From Xestospongia bergquistia (taxonomy: Eukaryota > Porifera > Demospongiae > Haplosclerida > Petrosiidae), in assembly GCA_963965975.1 (NCBI GenBank), contig OZ014416.1:3348001-3412000 (forward strand): DNA of 64,000 nucleotides. The letters run 5' to 3'. Below, in pieces: positions 33,799-44,656 of this stretch (its first letter is position 1; each line of letters begins with the position of its first letter). The notes beneath the pieces are model-generated. The model saw only the letters and a list, made by a program, of their open reading frames with translations. It ran no database searches and was not told the DNA's origin. A program made the translations under genes and the position numbers.

Positions 33799-34957
33799 TT
33801 AAATCGTTGCTATTGTTGAAAAAGCGTTATTGGAAAAGTAGCCGCCCATGGGCGTGATTACAGTTAATTTGCCACGCCTGTCAACTAAGAAAAGAAGTAT
33901 GTCAGATAATGAACTTATTAGGACTAAAAAGCAACGACTTTGAAATGTGACAAACTTCCAAAGGTACTTCCAAAGATGCGAACTTAATCCTTTTTGAACA
34001 GGTAATTCCTGACACAATGAAAGCATGACTAGTTGTAAAAATTGATCAGGAAGAGCATGGAAAGGATAACACTTAGTAGAGCATCACTTTCATCTAATGG
34101 TTTCATGTTCTTGTTATTATTCACCAGCAACTGTACTAATTTAGTGTGCAAATTCTTCAAGGGTTGATGCTTGGGAGACAGACCTATAAAGAAGAATTCA
34201 CAACCATCAAATAGTCTATTGACTGTTGGGCACAAGTTAAGTTGACTAATCAATATTGAAAATAATTGATGGAGATACAAAGTTATTTGTGGCTCTATCT
34301 GTTTTATGATAACTTTTAAAATACAATGCAATAGCTTCTAAACTAAACATCAACCTTTTTTCACTTAATGGATATTATTGTTTAATATTGATATAATATG
34401 TCCAAAGTTCAGTTTCAATGTACAATTACTGGAAAAATCATCAGGACTGAATTCATCTGACAGTTTGGTTGTATCTATGAAAAGTAGAAGTGTGTTTCAT
34501 TGTGACTATTGTTAAACTCACCAATTATTGTTAAACTCACCAATTAGTTTAAGTTCCTGATATACATGAGCAACAAGTTCAGTACAAATTAATGAACTGA
34601 AGTTATCTTTGTAGTTTTTGAGAAATTCCAAGTATTCATCATTAACATTTACATTTACTGCAGACAATCAAATCTATTTGTCTCTTTCATACGGTCTTCC
34701 TTGAAGCTTCTTACCTACTTAAAATGTAAATAAAAATTTTAATTAATTATTTCGGTAGCTAACCTTCAACATATCTCACACATTACTTGTCGTTGCTCCT
34801 GTTAATTGATAAATTGCAACACGATCATACCAGCCAGAGAAAATTTTGTTCTTTAGAGGGAAAACTTCCACTCATTTATGGACTGTTCCCATATCAACAT
34901 TAACAAGCCCCACCTTATTAGTACTGGACTCCCAACCCAAGTGGAATATGGAGGTCG

Positions 34958-34993
<36 letters not shown>

Positions 34994-35566
34994 CAAATAT
35001 TTACACAACTAAACATATTTACTTACCAATCCAACGTGTGAAAAAACAGCTCCAACAAATATTTAATAATTGCTCCAGAACTTGTCGTCCCTGAAACAAA
35101 TTATCTCCAGTTACAAATTTCATTATATGCCTTTGTGGAAAAATCAGGTGAAGGTCTAATGTAACGAATGATCATGTGAATTATATTACTGAGGACTAAC
35201 GCTATCTGAGATATTAAAGGTGGAGCACCAGTAGCTACTGGAGGTAATAAGTGGCAAAGCATGATGAAATGTATCAGGATGTAAATGAATTGGATTTGCT
35301 AGCAAAACTCCTAACTCTTTTTTCAGACATGATCCAATGTAAATGTATACATTGTTAAACTATGTTGCTCTAGTGTCTCTGCTTCTGTAATCATTCTATG
35401 TTGCTCTGTTGTCTCTGCTTCTGTAATCATTCTAACTTCTCGAGATGAATACTTGATGACTGCTTCAACTTTCTCTGCAAATTTCAGTGCTTGCAAACAT
35501 TCTGGACTGTATGAAACCTTCATACAGCAACACATTCATTATCTTCATAAAATATTCTGGTAACAT
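33799..35566 (-). CDS. Unrecognised multi-exon gene or pseudogene, minus strand
   Basis: Exon-like blocks with consensus splice sites read right to left. About 35300-35102 gives VATGAPPLISQIALVLSNII but a frame change lies just before it. 35090-35027 has a ttgtttcag acceptor and G|GTAAGT donor and encodes GRQVLEQLLNICWSCFFTRW. 34657-34541 has a tctgcag acceptor and G|GTGAGT donor and encodes NDEYLEFLKNYKDNFSSLIC. 34474 to about 34365 has a tttcatag acceptor, is in phase with the previous exon, and encodes DTTKLSDEFSPDDF. Long open stretches follow at 34331-34029 and 34026-33799. The helical, Leu-rich composition suggests a HEAT/ARM-type protein, but no family is recognised. Outer limits are uncertain. 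Confidence 0.4.
34959..34991. repeat. (TA)n microsatellite
   Basis: Uninterrupted TA repeat, inside an intron-like interval of the minus-strand exon set. Confidence 0.95.
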
Positions 35567-35620
35567 CTGAAATGATATGAACATCTGAATGAGTGTCATT
35601 AAATCGAGCTACATCTAGTT

Positions 35621-35805
35621 GTAGGTTTTGGGTTTAGAGTTTAGTTTTTAAAATTTAGTGTTTACCATTTTGGTTTTAGGATTTAAGGTTTAGGGTTTAG
35701 GTTTTCAAGTTTAGGGTTTAGAAGTTAGGGTTTAGTGATTTAGAAATTCTCGTTTCAGGTTTGGGTTTATGTTTTAATGTTAGTATTTAGGGTTCGTGGT
35801 TTAGG
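35621..35805. repeat. Degenerate TTTAGGG / GGTTTAG tract
   Basis: Contains many copies of 'gggtttag' and 'ttagggttt' (for example 35685-35735) with drift. It resembles an old telomere-like or telomere-derived heptamer array; animals usually have TTAGGG hexamers. Confidence 0.6.
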
Positions 35806-36164
35806 TGTATTTTACGTCTATTTTATCCCCTTTGTGGTGCGAAAAATACGCAAATTTTAATCCGATATTACCACAAAAATTCATGAATTTTGAAGACATC
35901 TTTTAAAATTTTTTTGAGAAAAAATACATGCATTTTAACCTCTGAAAATACTCATAATTTAAAAGACTTTTTGAAAACCTTTTGGGCCAAAATTGCATCT
36001 TTTCTCTTTTTCTATGTGTTTGGGTGACCAAAGTATAGATATTTAGACACCTTTGTGCCAAAAAAGTAAGGGCACACTTTTAAAATTGTGTATTTTATGC
36101 ACAAGATGTTCAATTTTCACATATATTTTTGCAAAATTAAATTAGAAAAAAACATTAAAAATTC

Positions 36165-37530
36165 CTTTATTTGGGTGACAAATTTAGGGAGATAGGGGTT
36201 AAAATTTCGTTGCATTTTTGGAGTCGAAAATAGTTAAAAAGTGCTTAAATAATTGCGGATTTTGGTTGCTTTTCAGTAACATATAGTTTGGTATAATTTT
36301 GGTGCCAATAATACTTGCAAAAAGTCAAAATTCACTTGTTTTCTGTAACAAATTTAGAGAAATAGGAATTATAATTTCACGGATTATATTACTACCCAAT
36401 ATTATGATATTACAACATAACGTACCTCATTTTATGTTGTTATCTATATAACGTTTTATTATAATATAATTTTGCCAATTAACTACCTCAGATTACGCCC
36501 TAACGAACATGCCACTTTTCTGTAAATATACTTCCAAATACCAGTGTATGTGTTGTAACCTAGCCGAGACAGATTCAACATACAACAACAAATATAAAAG
36601 AAAAAACTACTGAACATGTGCTTACACAATATATACATGCGCTCATCTGGAATATTCATAGTTATCACATTTCCCCTCTCAAGCAAAATGATCAACTGGT
36701 TGAGGTATCAGCTCGAACTGCAGGGGGATCTTGAACAAAAGGAAATTAGATAAAATCGGTAAAAATTCCTTTTCGGTGTCAAATTTAGGGAGGTAGGGGT
36801 TAAAATTTTGTTGTATTTTTGGAGTTGAAAATAGTTACAAAAAGGACTTACATTTAAAAGGAAGTGCTTAAATACTTGTGCATTTTGATTGCAAACTATA
36901 CTTCTAAAAAATACTTAAAAATTGATAGTGGCAAAATTTTGATAAAAAGGGCTTAAAATTCACTGAATTTGTTAAGATTTTGCATATTTTCAGTAACAAA
37001 AATTATAAGAAAAAAGAGATTAATTAGGCATATTTTTGGCCCCAATAATAATTGGAAAAAGGCATCAAAATTTCAGTAGCAAATTTAGAGAAATAGGGTT
37101 TACAATTTCATGTATTAAATTACTATCCAATATTATAATGTTACAAAGTAACGTACCTCATATTATGTTATCTATATAACGTTTTATTATGATATAATTT
37201 TACCATGTAAATAGCTCATATTATGCCCTAACGAACATGACAACACTATATATGTATACAGTACTTATCTTATAAAGCATTTCTAGTAATACTTACATGT
37301 TATGCCACTTTTCATTTTTAAGCATTATTACCTGCTTAACAAGGAGCTATCACTTTCCTGTAAATATACTTCCTTTTGTTTTCTCCAATACCAGTATCTG
37401 GGTTGTAACCTGGCCGAGATAGATTCAACATAAAACAACAAATATAAACTACTGAAAATGTGCTCACACAATATATACATGTGCTCATCTGGAATATCCC
37501 TAGTTATCACATTCTACCCTCTCAAGCTTG
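36165..37530. repeat. Diverged tandem duplication (about 36165-36710 and 36766-37530)
   Basis: Both halves contain, in order, 'caaatttagggag-taggggttaaaattt', 'caaatttagagaaatag', 'ataacgttttattat', 'gccctaacgaacatg', 'ctgtaaatatacttcc', 'gttgtaacct-gccgaga' and 'atatatacatg-gctcatctg'. The second copy has extra insertions. Upstream, 35820-36160 holds more TTTTGGTGCCAAAA-type AT-rich repeats. Confidence 0.75.
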
Positions 37531-37790
37531 ATGCAGGGGTGCAAAACAATCAACAGGTCGAGGTACATAAGTAGAATGGTGAACAGCAACAGGACGAATT
37601 TGTGCAAGTGGTGGTATATCAATTTGAACTGCAGGAGGATCTGGATTTGGAGTGAACTCGTCTGATATATACCAATCTTCGACTGGTTCCTGTGGAACGT
37701 GATCAGAGTAGTTACATCTAAGATGGTCAACATAACCATACTGTATTAAAAATAATGTAGGCGAATGTGGATTAGGCGAAACCTGCATGA
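37522..37790 (-). pseudogene. Ty3/gypsy-like Pol C-terminal remnant
   Basis: The minus-strand frame encodes GYVDHLRCNYSDHVP, then an acidic Pro-rich linker, then STYVPRPVDCFAPLH before a stop. This resembles the end of Ty3/gypsy polyproteins, where a '(R)HVDHLR' strand is followed by a Pro-rich spacer and a basic 'STRxRRPxDRY' motif. No integrase core is found beyond 37860. Confidence 0.4.
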
Positions 37791-37825
37791 ATCCTACAAT
37801 CAGTAAACAATATTCACAAACCTGT

Positions 37826-38060
37826 ACATGGCTGCAAGCACCACACCCACTCATCAAACTTCGATAGCCACACCCATTAAATATTTTGGATGTGGTTTAT
37901 TTTGACCACACCTCATATTTTAATTAATGCTCCAGGTAGTCTAGGAAATTAATGCATAGCTGCAAGCACCACACCCAATTATAAAGCCACGATAGCCACA
38001 CCCATTAATGCTCTACATAATCTCATTTCCCTCACAAAAGCAGACTAACTAATCTCTTGT
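37826..38060. repeat. Tandem duplication with 'agccacacccattaa' phrases
   Basis: 'gctgcaagcaccacacccac' plus 'gatagccacacccattaaat' recurs about 120 bp later as 'gctgcaagcaccacacccaa' plus 'gatagccacacccattaatg'. Confidence 0.6.
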
Positions 38061-38207
38061 GGCTTCCTCGGCTTTCTCTCTGGAAGATATACTCACCTTT
38101 ATAGTTGTATTCTCGATACTTACCTTTACTGACTACTACAAATTGTATAATTGGGTACAATATATAGAGTAGTATAGATACAGACACACCATTTTATCAT
38201 AAATATG

Positions 38208-38248
38208 TAATACTACCAAATGTAACACTGCCAAATGTAATACTACCA
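38208..38248. repeat. Inverted flanking repeat of the array, left
   Basis: Copies of 'taatactaccaaatgtaaca' type. The reverse complement occurs at 42241-42292 on the other side of the array. Confidence 0.6.
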
Positions 38249-39347
38249 CTCATTAGATTACTTGTCAAAATTTACTGTATGTTGTTAACTTACTGCCAGG
38301 GCTCTTTGAGATAGAGGAATGTCTGTCTTGAGTCTTGATCCAGATGTCTTGAGCTTTGATCCACAAGTCCAGCGAAGCTACATTAATAGATGCATTATGA
38401 ATTAATGTACTCTAGTACTGTATTCTGTTAACATACTGCCCAGCGTCTTTGAGATCGTGGAATATCTTGACTCTTGATCCCGATATCCAGCGAAGCTATA
38501 GTAATAAAACAGAAATTGAGAGTAATGTGTATTATGAGTAATGAGTATTATGAATTATGTACACTAGTACTGTAAGCTGTTAACTTACTCCACAGACTCT
38601 TTCCTGAAGTCCAGTGAAGCTACAGTAATAAAAGAGAAATTAAGAGTAATATGCAGTAATAAAAGAGATAGTAAGAGTAATGATGTACACTACTACTGTA
38701 TTCTGTGAACTTACTCCCCAGCGTCTTTGACAGATAGCAGAATGTCTTTGATTCTTGATCCCAATATCCAGTGAAGCTATAGCAATAAAAGAGATATATT
38801 TAAGGTTATGATGCATTATGAATTACTTTATACTAGTACTGTATGATCTTACTCCATAGACTCTTCGAGATACATAAATGCCTTGAGCCTTACTCCCTAG
38901 ACTCTTCAGATGAATTTCTTGAGCCTTGAGCTTGATGTCGAGCAAAGCTATAGTAATGAAAAAGAGATTAGGAGTATTATGAATTAATGTATTATGAATT
39001 AAGACTTATTAATTAATGCACACCAGTACTGTGTGCTGTTAACTTACTCCACAGTCTCTTTGTGGTAGAGGAATGTCTTGAGTCTTCATCATGATGTCCA
39101 GTGAAACTATGGTAATAAAAGGAAAATCAAGAGTAATGATGTCTTTTTTAAGTAATGTACACCAGTACTATATGCTGCTAACTTACTTCCCAGAATCTTC
39201 AGATAGAGGAATGTCTTGAGCCTTGATCTTGACTTCAAGCGAAGCTACAGTTATACAAGAGAAATTAAGAGCAATGAATTACTTCATACTAGTACTGACT
39301 ACTGAATGCTGTTGACTTACTGCCAAAAGTCTTTATAGAGAATTGTC

Positions 39348-39906
39348 TAGCCTCGTACCCAAGCTTTCGCGATAGAAAAGAAAGCTTGGTAACTACTGCT
39401 TGTGTATGCGCTTAATTATTGTAAATTATGTTATATGTTCATATCATAATGACAACATTTTAAATTAAATGACAAGTAAATGGGTCAGGTTTATATTGAT
39501 GACGTTTCATTCACTACTGAGTTTGGGCATGTCTAGCTGAGTTTGTCGGTTCTGCAGAGATTTAATGAAAGCAAAAAGAACGACAAATTTGTTCAGTGCT
39601 GTTGGAATACAAAACCACACGAAAATATCTTTTCCATCATATATAGCTTCAATGAACAAGAGTTTCTCCTTTTAAGAAATAGATTTGGCATTGCTAGCAG
39701 CTTTAGAACATACAGTAGAGCAGAAGAAAACTTTATATCAGTGATACAAATAGTCTCATATTACGGGTAAAGGAATTTTGTCGTCATAGTTGATGGAGGA
39801 TTCATAGAGTATACTAGTTTCAAAGAAATCTGTGGAAATTAAATGCATGCACAAACTGTAGTTACCAGGCTTTCTTTTCTATCGTGAAAGCCTGGGTATG
39901 AGGCTA
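39348..39906. mobile_element. Long-TIR element with RecQ fragment, copy 1
   Basis: Starts TAGCCTCGTACCCAAGC and ends in its inverted counterpart (GGGTATGAGGCTA); TIRs run about 50 bp including the 'ctttcgcgatagaaaagaaa' part. Flanks gagaattgtc / gagaaatatc look like a decayed 10-bp target duplication. On the minus strand near 39720-39600, related to copy 3, it encodes the remains of a helicase start (YDGKDIFV); the Walker A part is deleted. Confidence 0.8.
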
Positions 39907-41385
39907 GAGAAATATCTTGATCCTTGATCCTGACATCCAGCAAAGCTATTGTAATAAAACACAAATTAAGACTATGCTATATTATGAATTAATGTACAGT
40001 AGTATCGTATTTAGTTAACTTACTCTTCAGACTCTTCGAGGTATAGGAATGTCTTGAGACTTGAGCCAGACATCAAATGAAGCTACAGTGATAAGATGCA
40101 TTATCAATTAATTTATACCAGTACTGTATTCTGTTAACTTACTCCCAAGCGTCTTGAGATAGCAGAATGTCTTGATTCTTGATCGCAATATCCAGTGAAG
40201 CTATAGTAATAAAATAGAAATTGAGAGTAATGTGTATTATGAGTAATGGGTATTATGAATTAATGTACACTAGTACTGTATGCTGTTAACTTACTCCACA
40301 GACTCTTTGTGATAGAGGAATGTCTTGAGCCTTGACCCTGAAGTCCAGTGAAGCTACAGTAATATAAGAGAAATTAAGAGTAATATGCAGTAATAAAAGA
40401 TAAAGTAAGAGTAATGATGTATTATGACTTAATGTACACTACTACTGTATTCTGTGAACTTACTCCCCAGTGTCTTTGAGATAGCAGAATGTCTTGATTC
40501 TTGATACTGATATCCAGCGAAGCTATAGTAATAATAATGTGTATTATGAGTAATGGGTATTATGAATTAATGTACACTAGTACTGTATGCTGTTAACTTA
40601 CTCCACAGAGTGAGACTCTTTGTGATAGAGGAATGTCTCAAGCCTTGATCCTGAAGTCCAGTGAAGCTACAGTAATAAAAGAAAAATTAAGAGTAATATG
40701 CAGTAATAAAAGAGAAAGTAAGAGTAATGATGTATTATGACTTAATGTACACTACTACTGTATTCTGTGAACTTACTCCCCAGTGTCTTTAAGATAGCAG
40801 AATGTCTTGATTCTTGATCCCAATATCCAGCGAAGCCATAGCAATAAAAGAGATATTAAAGGTAATGATGCATTATGAATTACTTTATACTAGTACTGTA
40901 TGATCTTACTCCCTATCGAGATACATGAATGCCTTGAGCCTTACTCCCTAGACTCTTCAGATGAATTTCTTGAGCCCTGAGCCTGACGTCGAACAAAGCT
41001 ATAGTAATGAAAAAGAGATTAAGAGTATTATGAATTAATGTATTATGAATTAAGACTTATGAATTAATGTACACTATGATTGTATTCAGTTAACTTACTC
41101 TTCAGACTCTTTGAGATATAGGAATGTCTTGAGCCTTGAGACTGACATCAAGTCAAGCTATAGTAATAAAAGAAGTTAAGAGTAATCGTGATTCATGAAT
41201 CAATGTAACCTAGTATTGTATTCTGTTAACTTACTTAACAAACTCATCGAGATAGAGGAATGTCTTCATCCTTGACCTCTGACAACCAGCGAATCTATTG
41301 TAATAAAAGAGATTAATAATGCATCATGAATAAATTTATACTAGCACTGACTTACTCCCAAGAGTCCTTGAGATGGAGAAATGTC

Positions 41386-41883
41386 TAGCCTTGTACCCAG
41401 GTTTTCGCAATAGAAAAGAAAGCCTTGTAACTACTGCTTGTGCATGCGTTTATTGTAATTTACGCAATATACTGACATCATAATGGCAAGATTTAGAATT
41501 AAATGACAAGTAAATGGCTGGGTTTCTATTGATGACGTTTATTTTACTACTGAGTTTAGGAGTTTAGCCATGGCTAGTTGAGTTTGTTGGTTCTGTAGAT
41601 ACTTAATGAAAGCAAAAAGAGCGACAAACATGTTCAGTGTTGTTGGAATAGAAAACCACACGAAAACATCTTTTCCATCATTAGCATAGAGTAGAGCAGA
41701 AGAATACTTTCTATCAGTACTACAAATAGTCTCACATTGTGATTAAAGGAATTTTGACATCAATAGTTGACGGAGGATTCCTAGAGTATACTACTTTCAA
41801 AGGAATCTGTGGAAATTAAATGCATGCGCTAATAGTAGTTACCAGGCTTTCTTTCCTATTGCAAAAGCCTGGGTACGAGGCTA
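41386..41883. mobile_element. Long-TIR element with RecQ fragment, copy 2
   Basis: Same ends and internal order as copy 1, slightly shorter. Perfect 10-bp flanks GAGAAATGTC on both sides. It sits at the same point of the array unit as copy 1, so one of the two probably arose by array duplication rather than independent insertion. Confidence 0.8.
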
Positions 41884-42240
41884 GAGAAATGTCTTGATCC
41901 TTGATCCTGATGTCCAGTGAAGCTATTGTAATAGAAAACAAATTAACAGAAATAATTAATTATGAATTAATGTACACTAGTATTGTATTCAGTTAACTTA
42001 CTCTTCAGACTCTTCGAAGTATAGAAATGTCTTGAGTCTTGAGCCTGAAGTATTATGAATCAATGTACACTAGTAGTCTAGTACTGTATGGTCTTAACTT
42101 ACTCCCTAGACTCTTTTGAGACAGAGGATGTCTTGAGCCTAGTCCTGGTGTACAGCGAATCTAGGGTAATAAAAGAGAAACGAGAAGGAATAATATATTT
42201 TACACTGACGTTAAAATATGTTAATGACAATATTACATTT

Positions 42241-42292
42241 GCAGTATTACATTTGGCAGTATTACATTTGGTAGTATTATATTTGTAGTATT
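42241..42292. repeat. Inverted flanking repeat of the array, right
   Basis: Copies of 'gcagtattacatttggcagt' type, reverse-complementary to 38208-38248. Confidence 0.6.
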
Positions 42293-42419
42293 AGTTTATG
42301 TCAAAATACCAGTTAATGTTTATACATTTTTATTGTTAATATACTTACCAATTGTTATTTCCTTCATCTGCATGTATGTGTGTGTGTGTATGTTTAAAAT
42401 AAGGTAATATTGTTAAGTT

Positions 42420-43600
42420 ATACAATATGAATGTAACATTACACTGATATCCGTATACCTAGAAGGACAACAAATCATGTTACTTGAGTCTATCACGATG
42501 TAATACATTACTTTACCATGTACCGAGGAACATCATTCGCTCAGAAATACTGCAGGGAAGACTGCCAAATGACTTGGCTAAATGGAATGCAACATACTTT
42601 ATTAACCAGCATATTTACTTAATGAATATTACTCAGACTTGCAACATAGTACTAAATATACTTCTTACTAAAGTCAATATATCACAGAGAAAAGGACTAG
42701 TTTAAAAGTCAAGCTTGATATACTAACAGACGTGGAGTACTGCTTCTCTGACCATATTTGTTACTATTGTCTTTCCCTTTTGTTGTAGTCAAGAACATCA
42801 TTATCTGAGATTTACTACAGAGGACACTGTCAAATGGTTTGGCTGTATGGAATCCAGTTCCTTATTCTGTCTTGCTTAACAGCCCTGCAAAGGTAAAGTA
42901 CTTACAAGTACAAAAACATAACAAGCTGACACTCATACAAAAATACACGATATACTAATACACATGGAGTACCGCTACTCTGACCGTATTTATTTGCCCT
43001 TGGGCTGTAGCAAGTAACATCATTGTCTTGGATTGACTTGGCTGAAAGGATATAAAGTCTGGTTGCTAAAATGAAGTAATGCACAAAATATACTGATTAC
43101 TAAAGCCTATACCTTACAGAGAAAAGGACTAGTGAGATATTATGTTTTAAAATGACTAGTTAATAACTTGTATAAACACATTCACATATGATACAGCACA
43201 CAACTCAAGACTAAATAACACAATATTCATATTTTATAAAGTATGTTGCATAGATAACTTATGGTACACATATGATAATAATATTCATAACTATATGCAA
43301 CACAATAACCAAATAATAATACAGTACCCATTGGTTGCTAAAATGAAGTAATGCTGTCTAAGATTTCTAGTACAAACCTCTAGTACCAACCATTACAAGC
43401 TCATACTGAAACAAAAGTTGAGACAATGGAGGTAAATAGGCTTGTACTAAATAGAAAAACTTGACTAATGTTATTCAGACATTGTATTAAATATACTGGT
43501 TACTAAATTCTATATACTATGGAGAAAAGGAACACTCAGATATGTTTGCAAATGACTTACGACAGACTTAGTACAGACAACAGATGCACTAAAACTAAGA
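42420..43600. repeat. Diverged units of the large 46.7-64 kb array family
   Basis: Contains 'gaggaacatcattcgctcag', 'ctgcagggaagactgccaaa' and 'gacttggctaaatgg' near 42525-42590. A clearer unit at 42775-42900 has a plus-strand acceptor-like ctttcccttttgttgtag and a donor-like CAAAG|GTAAAG. Also holds one copy (43181-43330) of a block repeated four more times downstream. Confidence 0.7.
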
Positions 43601-43619
43601 GATAAAGCTCAATGAACTA

Positions 43620-43925
43620 TAGGCTGTCCAAGTTGAGTAGAGCCACACAGATGTGTGAATAATTTTGCCTTTTTACGTGCTATCAACATGAAACTTGCAC
43701 TATCGATTTAGCTCACAAATGCACATTTTATATATAAAATTTGGCTCTCTAGCACTACGAGAAAGTACCAAACTAGAAAACTCCTTACATTTTCAATGGC
43801 ATACATTTCACAAACTTCAAATTGCACACCTTCGAGGGTTTAATAAAAAACAATTTTTGCTTTAAGTCACCCATCTATCACTTGGAAATTAAAAATTACA
43901 ATTCTAATTATATGAACAAATGGTA
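43620..43925 (-). mobile_element. Fragment of the Tc1-like derivative family (inverted)
   Basis: Reverse complement of about 27730-28051: TAGGCTGTCCAAGTTGAG end, 'acagatgtgtgaataa', 'ttttatatataaaatttggc', 'caaattgcacaccttcgag', 'aattacaattctaatta'. Diverged, and truncated just before the piggyBac terminus at 43947. Confidence 0.8.
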
Positions 43926-43956
43926 TATTATAACAATTATTATTAACCCTTTACCG

Positions 43957-44025
43957 ACCAAGGTTGCAGATTTGCAACTTTTTGGAACATGCACGAAACG
44001 ACCAAGGTTGCAAATTTGCAACTTT
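43957..44025. repeat. Subterminal palindromic direct repeat of piggyBac element 2
   Basis: 'accaaggttgcagatttgca' and 'accaaggttgcaaatttgca' (each then acttt) occur 43 bp apart. The second contains the perfect palindrome GTTGCAAATTTGCAAC. Position next to the terminus suggests transposase binding sites. Confidence 0.5.
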
Positions 44026-44266
44026 AATACCAAGCGCTGAAGAAGGAATGCACTCAGTCCGAAATCCTCATTAATGTCTATGGAACGAAAATAAGATTTA
44101 TCAATAAAATGACCTTAGTTTTTTTAAGAATTGCAATCAACCTCGTCGTAATTGAGCGCAATATTTATACGCATATAATTTCATCAAACAGCTGGCACAC
44201 CCAGCCATAAATTAGTTCTCAGCTGCCACACCCAGCCATAAATTTAGCTCTCAGCAGTAATTAGCC

Positions 44267-44395
44267 ATGAATTACAGAGCAGAAGATATTGTTGAAATGA
44301 TTGAAAACGAATGGGAAATTGGTGGTGAGGTTATTTGTGAGTATAGTGACGATGATTTTGACGTAGAAGAGGAAGAAGAGATTGTTGTTATATAG
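44267..44395 (+). CDS. Possible N-terminal exon of piggyBac transposase 2
   Basis: ATG-led acidic frame (ENEWEIGGEVICEYSDDDFD, then a run of Glu) ending at TAG 44393-44395; a GT follows at 44395. Acidic leaders with 'SDDD' are common at the start of piggyBac transposases. A possible 27-nt exon (44528-44554, GTAAGA donor) and an acceptor at 44656 lie between it and the main frame, but the joined frame was not resolved. Confidence 0.4.
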   Translation: MNYRAEDIVEMIENEWEIGGEVICEYSDDDFDVEEEEEIVVI

Positions 44396-44656
44396 TATAA
44401 TATATAATAGTTATTATTGTATATATAATATGTATAATAATGTGTAAGCAGTAACAATATTATTGCATTATAATTAGAAAAACAAACTAAACACTAAGTA
44501 CCTTTCATTCCATTTTCTTTTACACAGAATGGACACCAACGAAAATCTGGAAAGGTAAGATCAAAAGAAAGAATTATTATAACCATGTCTACTGCTTCTG
44601 TTATTATACCAACACTCCAAATAATTCTTTGATGCTTGTCTTTTCTAATTCTATAG

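Larger units (their letters stand above)
38286..42160 (-). repeat. Tandem array of about 150-bp units with exon-like cores on the minus strand
   Basis: About 20 units. On the minus strand each reads: T/A-rich then 'ttactatag' (acceptor-like), a core of about 59 bp ('cttcgctggatatcaggatc', 'aaggctcaagacattcctct', 'atctcaaagagtctgggga'), then GTAAGTTAAC (strong donor-like). Splice-like edges and core are conserved better than the spacers. The core is open in one frame in many copies, but 59 nt is not a multiple of 3, so simple serial splicing would not keep frame. The array is interrupted by two copies of a TIR element. Confidence 0.75.
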
